From Methanomicrobiales archaeon (GTDB taxonomy: Archaea; Halobacteriota; Syntropharchaeia; Alkanophagales; Methanospirareceae), in contig QEXZ01000049.1 in the NCBI GenBank assembly GCA_003160755.1, forward strand, positions 1 through 10,584: DNA of 10,584 nt. Direction: 5' to 3'. Positions 7,063-10,584 of the stretch are shown here, piece by piece. The notes below the pieces were generated by a model that worked only from the letters and a program-made list of their open reading frames with translations, was not told the origin of the DNA and did no database searches. Made by a program: the position numbers and the translations under genes. The stretch's first letter is position 1. Each line of letters starts with the position of its first letter.

Positions 7063-7416
7063 TTATCCAGCCGAAGCTATCAATCTGTCTAAGAGAGTCA
7101 CAATACGCTCAAAGGTCACTGGCTTAATCTTCCCCAATCTCTTCGCCACGATCGTTTGGCTCAAAGAATATATTTTATCCACTCTTATCATGCTATCTTT
7201 TGGTAAATTACCTTCTTCCATGTCGTTCTGAGTGATTAAAAGAGTGTAATCTTTCTTTTCTATGTTGGAAGTAATTGCTACGACTACGATGTCTTCGGTC
7301 TTTTGATTGTAAACATTATTAGATATTACAATTACAGGACGCCTCTTCTTAGACTTTAAATCACTAAATGGGATGGGAATTAAAACCACCTCTCTTTGCT
7401 TTAGCTTATATCTCAT
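7063..7416 (-). CDS. MazF/PemK-family toxin (endoribonuclease)
   Basis: 117 residues. The N-terminus REVVLIPIPFSDLKSKKRRP (8-27) is the classic PemK/MazF signature, and R25/R26, T49 and S50 lie where the family keeps its catalytic arginine and threonine. LPKDSMIRVDKIYSL (71-85) is the conserved third block. Members cut mRNA in a sequence-dependent way to slow growth. I start it at ATG 7416, because GAGGTG lies four bases upstream there. An ATG six codons earlier lacks such a site and falls inside the antitoxin. The toxin overlaps the antitoxin end by 11 bases, a usual sign of coupled translation. Family is confident; target and activity are not visible. Confidence 0.88.
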   Translation of the reverse strand: MRYKLKQREVVLIPIPFSDLKSKKRRPVIVISNNVYNQKTEDIVVVAITSNIEKKDYTLLITQNDMEEGNLPKDSMIRVDKIYSLSQTIVAKRLGKIKPVTFERIVTLLDRLIASAG

Positions 7417-7612
7417 TCCACACCTCGTCGTCAATAGGATTGTCCCAAAAATCTAAACTGCTCTCTGAAGCCCGAAGCAGGTCTTCAATGTTCCCTCCTT
7501 CCTCCAGCGGGAGTATTATTATTTCTGCTCTTCTTCCCTTTAGTTCTCCCAATTCAGGTAACTCAATTCTTCCCTTTTCTCCAATCTTCACATAAAATTT
7601 TAGAGCTTCCAT
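7406..7612 (-). CDS. AbrB/MazE-like antitoxin of the MazF pair
   Basis: 68 residues. The first half, MEALKFYVKIGEKGRIELPE, has the look of a swapped-hairpin (AbrB/MazE) DNA-binding domain. The acidic, tryptophan-containing tail (DLLRASESSLDFWDNPIDDE) is where such antitoxins wrap round the toxin. The start at ATG 7612 is fixed by a strong site, GGAGAGGTG, just upstream. A longer frame reaching 7705 would add residues unlike the family and run across the promoter. It is first in the toxin-antitoxin operon, and is probably autoregulated by binding its own promoter, as in related systems. Assignment rests on domain look and on gene order. Confidence 0.78.
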   Translation of the reverse strand: MEALKFYVKIGEKGRIELPELGELKGRRAEIIILPLEEGGNIEDLLRASESSLDFWDNPIDDEVWNEI

Positions 7613-7660
7613 TTCACCTCTCCCCTTCTTTATCACGCCCATCTTAACTTTGTTCTTCCT

Positions 7661-7671
7661 ATTATATAAAG
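7661..7671 (-). promoter_or_regulatory. TATA box of the toxin-antitoxin operon
   Basis: Read on the minus strand, CTTTATATAAT is a near-ideal archaeal TATA box. Transcription would start about 25 bases further on, near 7640, leaving a short leader that holds the antitoxin ribosome binding site (7615-7623). Confidence 0.5.
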
Positions 7672-7842
7672 ATATTGTCCCCAGAAAAATTCGCCACCGG
7701 AACAATACAATTTAGCGCGTATCTCCAGCGGATGCATTGTCCCCACCGCCCATTGAATCTTTGTGTAATCACTCGGCAAGTAATAAGCATTTGAAGATAA
7801 AGGAAAAGGCGTATTATAGTCATTCCAGTAACAAATTGCAAT

Positions 7843-7871
7843 TGATAAAACACGAGAGTTCACAAGATTAA
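7843..7871 (-). repeat. Family 2 repeat, variant copy in inverted orientation
   Basis: On the minus strand this begins GTTAATCTTGTGAACTCTCG and closely follows the variant at 1378-1405 with a few differences. It is the only family 2 copy seen in this orientation. Confidence 0.45.
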
Positions 7872-7946
7872 CACAAGAAATAGTGTTTAATAGAGGATAA
7901 AATCGCCAATGAAACATGGAAAAACTATTGCCACTATTGTGTTGCT

Positions 7947-7979
7947 CTCGTGGAAATCTGTGTAATCTTGTGGTTAATT
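7947..7979 (+). repeat. Family 2 repeat, full copy
   Basis: Differs from 4421-4453 at one position in 33 (third word GGAA against GGGA). It lies 12 bases upstream of the TATA box of the ribbon-helix-helix gene, so here it is at a promoter rather than at a gene end. Confidence 0.75.
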
Positions 7980-7990
7980 TTCGGAATGAC

Positions 7991-7996
7991 TATAAA
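7991..7996 (+). promoter_or_regulatory. TATA box of the ribbon-helix-helix gene
   Basis: TATAAA within GACTATAAACACG. Archaeal spacing predicts transcription from about 8018-8020. That is downstream of an in-frame ATG at 8008 and about 12 bases before ATG 8032, and so decides the start. Confidence 0.4.
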
Positions 7997-8031
7997 CACG
8001 TAAATCAATGAAAACATTGGTGATAACAAAA

Positions 8032-8190
8032 ATGGTAAAAGTGTCTTTGGATTTGGAAGAGGATTTGCATAAAGCGATAAGGAAGAAAGCGATAGACAAA
8101 GGGATAACGATGAAGGTGCATATAATCGAACTTATCGAAAAAGGAAAAAGAGTAGAAGAGGCTGAGGATATAGAAAAGGCTGAAGAGTAG
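8032..8190 (+). CDS. Ribbon-helix-helix (CopG-like) small protein, orphan
   Basis: 52 residues. KVSLDLEEDLHKAIRKKA then GITMKVHIIELIEKG (3-38) fits a short beta strand followed by two helices, the layout of ribbon-helix-helix DNA-binding domains found in many antitoxins and partition proteins. The tail is acidic and low in complexity (EEAEDIEKAEE). It probably acts as a dimer on DNA. An ATG eight codons earlier would add MKTLVITK, but it lies upstream of the transcription start implied by the TATA box. No toxin gene follows: the next 890 bases hold no gene of normal size. It may be the survivor of a decayed pair or an independent regulator. Confidence 0.6.
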   Translation: MVKVSLDLEEDLHKAIRKKAIDKGITMKVHIIELIEKGKRVEEAEDIEKAEE

Positions 8191-8364
8191 TCCGCTACTG
8201 TATAGACAAATAGCATAGAGAAATGGTTAGTTATTGTACAAGGAGGTGGGGTAGTTGGGGCTATCAAAATCAAAAGTGTAATAGTAACTGATGGTATAAA
8301 GAGACATAAAAGTGTAAACATTATGGTGACTATCCGAGTTCAAGTGCATGTCGTATAATGTAGG

Positions 8365-8484
8365 TTATATGACACAGGTATTGGAAAACGGCTTAAAAAA
8401 ATTTATTCGCAATTCAAAGGGTTTTTAGACAACTTAAAATATTATATGACACAAGGGCACGAAAAAGAGGAGGATTATATGACA
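8365..8484 (+). repeat. Three direct copies of TTATATGACA(CA)
   Basis: TTATATGACACA at 8365-8376 and 8442-8453, and TTATATGACA at 8475-8484. Each contains an ATG followed by ACA, so each could open a tiny frame starting Met-Thr. A further ATGACACA is at 8573-8580. Confidence 0.6.
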
Positions 8485-8541
8485 TTGGGGGTGGGTTATT
8501 ACACTACTCTTAGTATCTTTTATACCTTCTACCACTTTTAA
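8446..8541 (+). CDS. Candidate 31-residue (or 20-residue) mini-protein
   Basis: From ATG 8446 the frame reads MTQGHEKEEDY, then MTLGVGYYTTLSIFYTFYHF to a TAA at 8541. The inner ATG (8479) has a textbook GAGGAGG ribosome binding site at 8467-8473, the strongest in this part of the window. The inner product would be a single hydrophobic, aromatic-rich segment that could lie in a membrane. No family known. The frame is short, so chance is a serious alternative. Confidence 0.25.
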   Translation: MTQGHEKEEDYMTLGVGYYTTLSIFYTFYHF

Positions 8542-8788
8542 TCCGTTGGATATAAAAATGTAATTATTACAAATGACACAAATAGTACAAACATAACAAA
8601 TGATATGGGTGTTACGGGTAGTATTTCGATATGTAAATATGTGTTTTCGCGTTTCAGCGTTGCATACATCTGTATTTGCATTCTCAGCGAATCTTTCGTC
8701 TACCTACAATATATTTTATTAGTGACATCTTTTTCTTTTGTTATATCGCAAATATGAGCGCGATTTTGTTGTTATTTGAAAGAAAAAG

Positions 8789-8820
8789 TTTCTGTAAAAA
8801 TCGGTGTAATCTTGTGGTTA
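8789..8820 (+). repeat. Family 2 repeat, diverged copy
   Basis: Ends GGTGTAATCTTGTGGTTA, with the first half decayed (TTTCTGTAAAAATC). No gene end adjoins it, so it may mark where a minus-strand gene used to end. Confidence 0.6.
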
Positions 8821-8959
8821 GGTTAGCACCTTCTGGAATGCCTCCCACGGGCACGGTCTAAAAATCAAGTGATTTATCACTGGAAACACGTTTCGGATAG
8901 AGCCCTCAAACCCAACTAATTTCGGCTTTTACGCTCTTCCTAATCTTTTTAGGGTTTGG

Positions 8960-8970
8960 TATTTATACAC
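8960..8970 (+). promoter_or_regulatory. Probable TATA box of the flavodoxin gene
   Basis: TATTTATACAC. At archaeal spacing the transcript would begin near 8990, giving a leader of about 90 bases that contains the inverted and tandem repeats at 9011-9055. Confidence 0.35.
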
Positions 8971-9010
8971 CTAACAACCATACATATCATTGAAGGTATG
9001 AGGGGTGAGT

Positions 9011-9055
9011 TGTCAGGTGTGAGCGTACCTCAAGCCTAACACCTCAAACCTGACA
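9011..9055 (+). repeat. Inverted and tandem repeat in the flavodoxin leader
   Basis: TGTCAGGTGTGAG (9011-9023) is the reverse complement of CTCAAACCTGACA (9043-9055) at 12 of 13 positions, so the leader can fold into a hairpin. The right side is also a tandem pair of 14-base units, CCTCAAGCCTAACA (9028-9041) and CCTCAAACCTGACA (9042-9055), 12 of 14 identical and directly abutting. It could be an operator, a leader hairpin affecting translation, or a simple expanded repeat. Confidence 0.55.
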
Positions 9056-9082
9056 CCTACACAAAGATAGGAGGGATAAAAG

Positions 9083-9526
9083 ATGGCAAACGTGATTTTG
9101 GTATTTGGTTCGACAACGGGGAATACGGAAATGCTGGCAGAGCATGTAGTAGCAGGACTTGAGGAAGGGATGGCGTCGGTAACGGTGAAGAACGTGACAG
9201 AAGCAAGTGTTGATGAACTCGCGGACAATGATGCGATTCTATTCGGATGCTCTACGTGGGGCGAGGGCGACTTGCAGGATGATTTCGTGGATTTCCAGGA
9301 AGCGATGGACGGCGTATCGCTGGAAGGGAAAAAGGCAGCGGTTTTTGGGCCGGGAGATAGCGAAGGGTACACTGATTCGTTCTGCGCGGCGGTAGATATG
9401 CTCGAAGAAACGCTGAAAAAATGCGGTGCGGAAATTGTCGCCGAAGGATTCAAGGTTGATGGAGTGGTTGAGCCCGCATTTGAAGACGCCGAAGCCTGGG
9501 GATTAAAGGTTGCTAAAGCGCTTTAA
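9083..9526 (+). CDS. Short-chain flavodoxin
   Basis: 147 residues, the same length as Desulfovibrio flavodoxins. The FMN phosphate loop is GSTTGNTE (9-16). The first isoalloxazine loop is GCSTWGEGDLQDDF (55-68) with W59 stacking on the flavin, and the second is FGPGDSEGYTDSFCAAVDMLEE (from 88) with Y96 in the usual tyrosine place. The 20-residue insert of long-chain flavodoxins is absent. It would carry one or two electrons at low potential in the cytosol, standing in for ferredoxin. A strong AGGAGG site (9069-9074) eight bases before ATG fixes the start. Base composition is visibly richer in GC than in nearby genes, and the leader is repeat-bearing. Resemblance to the sulfate reducer type suggests transfer from bacteria, but that is inference. 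Confidence 0.92.
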   Translation: MANVILVFGSTTGNTEMLAEHVVAGLEEGMASVTVKNVTEASVDELADNDAILFGCSTWGEGDLQDDFVDFQEAMDGVSLEGKKAAVFGPGDSEGYTDSFCAAVDMLEETLKKCGAEIVAEGFKVDGVVEPAFEDAEAWGLKVAKAL

Positions 9527-9537
9527 CTCTGCTTTAA

Positions 9538-9554
9538 TTCCTTTTTTATTTTTT
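9538..9554 (+). terminator. T-rich terminator after flavodoxin
   Basis: TTCCTTTTTTATTTTTT begins 12 bases after the flavodoxin stop. T runs like this end transcripts in archaea without a stem. Confidence 0.5.
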
Positions 9555-9569
9555 GATATCATCAAGCAG

Positions 9570-9758
9570 ATGAAATTCACGTCATTGTCAAACCTGACGG
9601 ATGAGGAGGACTTTATTCTTGGCACGATGCTGGGCTATGACAGATTAAAGCAGTGTGAACGCTATCTTAAAAGGAAATACAGCGGGGGCAGTATAGAAAA
9701 GGGGAGTAGCAAACATGTATCCCCCTCTCGGACAGGCGCAATAGGGGTCGTCGCGTAA
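9570..9758 (+). CDS. Small uncharacterised protein, 62 residues
   Basis: The N-terminal half (LTDEEDFILGTMLGYDRLKQ, then CERYLKRK) has the balanced, amphipathic make-up of a real helical protein. The second half (YSGGSIEKGSSKHVSPSRTG) is polar and probably disordered. I start it at ATG 9570, 43 bases after the flavodoxin stop; the longer frame from 9510 would overlap flavodoxin and translate its T-rich terminator. There is no clear ribosome binding site. No family recognised. Separate transcription from flavodoxin is likely given the intervening T runs. Confidence 0.45.
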   Translation: MKFTSLSNLTDEEDFILGTMLGYDRLKQCERYLKRKYSGGSIEKGSSKHVSPSRTGAIGVVA

Positions 9759-9960
9759 TCACTCATTTTTTCCCCTTCTATTTGTATAGCTGATGTAAAA
9801 AACCGCGAGATTTAACAAGAAACCTTTTCTTAGAAAGAAAAGGTTTAACAACAACTTTTTTACCTTCGGTAAAAACCTTGACTAAAAACATTCTCTTTGT
9901 TTTTCTTTTAGCACAGGTTTTCTTTTTGTAAAAAAGAAAAAGTGTTGTGTAATCTTGTGG
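9759..9960. terminator. Convergent-gene terminator region with three hairpins
   Basis: Lies between the plus-strand small gene and the minus-strand transporter remnant. A perfect 12-bp stem with AGA loop pairs 9820-9831 (AAACCTTTTCTT) with 9835-9846. An 8-bp stem with TTC loop pairs 9857-9864 (TTTTTACC) with 9868-9875. A 10-bp stem with GTA loop pairs 9918-9927 with 9931-9940, inside a family 1 repeat. T runs on both strands suit termination from either side. Confidence 0.6.
9896..9944 (-). repeat. Family 1 repeat, full copy in inverted orientation
   Basis: On the minus strand it has the same order as 2667-2714: CAC, T-rich arm, TAC loop, A-rich arm, then CCTGTGCTAAAAG. T and A runs are each two bases shorter than at 2667-2714. 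Its bases 9896-9927 are an exact reverse complement of 4384-4415. Confidence 0.7.
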
Positions 9961-9963
9961 TTA
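9946..9963 (+). repeat. Family 2 repeat, 3' half
   Basis: TGTGTAATCTTGTGGTTA, identical to the 3' half of the full copies. The closing TTA is the stop codon of the GDT1-like gene on the minus strand. Confidence 0.7.
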
Positions 9964-10337
9964 CAAAAAGAAGGCTACACCCATCAATATAAACGAAATT
10001 CCAGCAATTTTCGCCAATGTTTCTCTATTCACCTTATCCGAAATGAATTTACCTGTATAGATTGCAATTATGGAAAGCAAACTCAACGCCATCATAACCC
10101 CTGTTAAAACCATTAAGCCACTGTATCTGGTTGCAAACAATCCCGCGGCAATTTGTGTCTTATCTCCCCATTCTGAATCGCTATTCCATCTACTATCAAA
10201 AATGCCAGTATCGTACCGAGAAATAATTGTATATGCTTTTTGGTTTTTGATGCTAAAAGCAGGGTAGATAGCTGCGTTTTGTCGCCTAATTCTGCTAACC
10301 CCACTACAATTAAGGGAATTAATATGTCTTGCAGCAT
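9961..10337 (-). pseudogene. GDT1/TMEM165 (UPF0016) family cation transporter, broken by internal deletion and frame change
   Basis: From ATG 10337 the frame gives MLQDILIPLIVVGLAELGDK, the first membrane segment with the family motif ExGDKT, then TQLSTLLLASKTKK, a second segment and LIVDGIAI. It then runs out of sense and stops at 10113. The other half is in another frame: SEWGDKTQIAAGLFATRYSG (the second ExGDKT motif, near 10172-10113) and further membrane segments, ending GISFILMGVAFFL at 9961. The joined length is about 125 residues against about 190-200 for the family, so the middle, normally one or two segments and a loop, is missing. Intact members carry Mn2+, Ca2+ or H+. It sits 50 bases after feoB on the same strand, suiting a metal-ion role. 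A sequencing or assembly error could explain a frame change but not easily the missing middle. Confidence 0.75.
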
Positions 10338-10387
10338 AAACTAATTTTTAGTCTCTTAATATTAATCATTTTTATCATCATTTAACC

Positions 10388-10584
10388 TCAAAAAAGCGAT
10401 ATTAGCCTCCAAGCTAAACCTGCGAATAATAAACCATACAGTATTGATGCTGCGGTTAAAAGCACCGCTTTATTGAACCCAAATTCTTTAATATACATGC
10501 CTAACGCGATTATGCACGGGATTCCAATCGTAGCAGCAACACCAAAGGTATAAATCTGAAGGGGAGTTAAAACTGAGGATACTT
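10388..10584 (-). CDS. feoB: FeoB ferrous iron transporter, C-terminal end (partial)
   Basis: The last 65 codons of a gene whose 5' part lies beyond the right edge. The visible end reads SSVLTPLQIYTFGVAATIGI, then PCIIALGMYIKEFGFNKAVL and a last membrane segment before SLF and a TGA at 10390-10388. The L-P-Q-x-x-x-F...ATxxIPC...KEFG pattern is the conserved C-terminal part of FeoB, the GTPase-linked channel that brings Fe2+ across the cytoplasmic membrane. The IPC cysteine is characteristic of the second Gate-type core. The broken GDT1-family gene follows 50 bases later in the same direction. Assignment is from a short fragment but the motif is distinctive. Confidence 0.72.
   Translation of the reverse strand, partial: VSSVLTPLQIYTFGVAATIGIPCIIALGMYIKEFGFNKAVLLTAASILYGLLFAGLAWRLISLF

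Larger units (their letters stand above)
7633..7917 (-). pseudogene. Possible protein fragment upstream of the toxin-antitoxin operon
   Basis: A 94-residue open frame whose middle (NDYNTPFPLSSNAYYLPSDY, then KIQWAVGTMHPLEIRAKLYC) has the balanced, tyrosine- and asparagine-rich composition of an extracellular beta protein rather than of a chance translation. It lacks a ribosome binding site, ends across the toxin-antitoxin promoter, and contains an inverted family 2 repeat near its start. It may be a leftover piece of a surface protein gene or chance. No family recognised. Confidence 0.2.
8191..9082. other. Long gene-poor stretch with decayed and repeated sequence
   Basis: No gene of normal size on either strand. 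The part 8205-8359 has a 45-codon frame (KWLVIVQGGGVVGAIKIKSV and on) in which AAAGTGTAA recurs, giving strand-like residues; it could be a scrap of a repetitive surface protein. Three copies of TTATATGACA follow (8365, 8442, 8475). A palindrome, AGTGAT-TT-ATCACT, is at 8868-8881. A family 2 repeat is at 8789-8820, and the flavodoxin promoter and leader fill the end. The minus-strand frame at 7974-8321 is serine/threonine-rich and a shadow of the plus strand. Confidence 0.6.

Noticed and set aside
7974..8321. 115-codon minus-strand frame
   Set aside because: Its serine/threonine/isoleucine-rich translation is the mirror of the ribbon-helix-helix gene and of the repetitive stretch after it.
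8365..8484. CRISPR array formed by the TTATATGACA copies
   Set aside because: The copies are only 10-12 bases long and the spacings (77 and 33) are irregular; no leader or cas gene is present.
8821..8940. tRNA-like or riboswitch-like fold upstream of flavodoxin
   Set aside because: No cloverleaf arms, T-loop sequence or known riboswitch core could be found; only a 6-bp palindrome at 8868-8881.
9013..9453. 146-codon minus-strand frame
   Set aside because: It lies antisense to the flavodoxin gene, which has all its cofactor motifs and a strong ribosome binding site.

Overview
The window reads as archaeal DNA, most likely from an uncultured euryarchaeote of the methanogen/ANME type. Several things point that way: an Agl23-type membrane glycosyltransferase, a roughly 400-residue stand-alone aconitase X protein, TATA-box promoters placed as archaea place them, T-rich gene ends, and few Shine-Dalgarno sites. 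No rRNA, tRNA, CRISPR array or complete insertion sequence is visible. The lineage call is inference; no marker gene is present.

Layout. Bases 1-315 hold no gene but contain a GC-rich foldable element. A SAM-dependent methyltransferase (316-1119, minus) follows. It is bracketed by a perfect 16-bp inverted repeat and preceded by two tiny overlapping reading frames that look like remnants. Next come a FAD-dependent oxidoreductase (1378-2664, minus) and an Agl23-like GT-C glycosyltransferase (2766-4367, minus), a pair suited to envelope glycan or lipid work. Then come a GntP-family permease (4468-5745) and an aconitase X dehydratase (5763-6971), tightly linked on the minus strand and probably co-transcribed. 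A MazE/MazF-type toxin-antitoxin pair (7063-7612, minus) has its own TATA box. An orphan ribbon-helix-helix protein (8032-8190, plus) is followed by almost 900 bases of decayed, repeat-bearing DNA. A short-chain flavodoxin (9083-9526, plus) and a small unknown protein (9570-9758, plus) converge on a metal-transport pair on the minus strand: the 3' end of feoB (10388-10584) and a GDT1/UPF0016-family transporter (9961-10337) that is broken by an internal deletion with a frame change.

The most unusual part lies between the genes. Two dispersed repeat families occupy the gaps. Family 1 is a T/A-rich hairpin followed by a core containing CCTGTGCTAAAAG (2667-2714, 2743-2760, 4384-4415, and inverted at 9896-9944). 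Its two full copies differ in run lengths on both arms in a way that keeps the stem paired. Family 2 contains TGTGTAATCTTGTGGTTA (near 1378, 4421, 7947, 8789, 9946 and inverted near 7843-7871), nearly always in one orientation and often touching the 3' end of a minus-strand gene. In two cases it supplies the stop codon. The families sit side by side at two sites. They look like a shared set of 3'-end or terminator-associated elements, or small mobile repeats that settle at gene ends.
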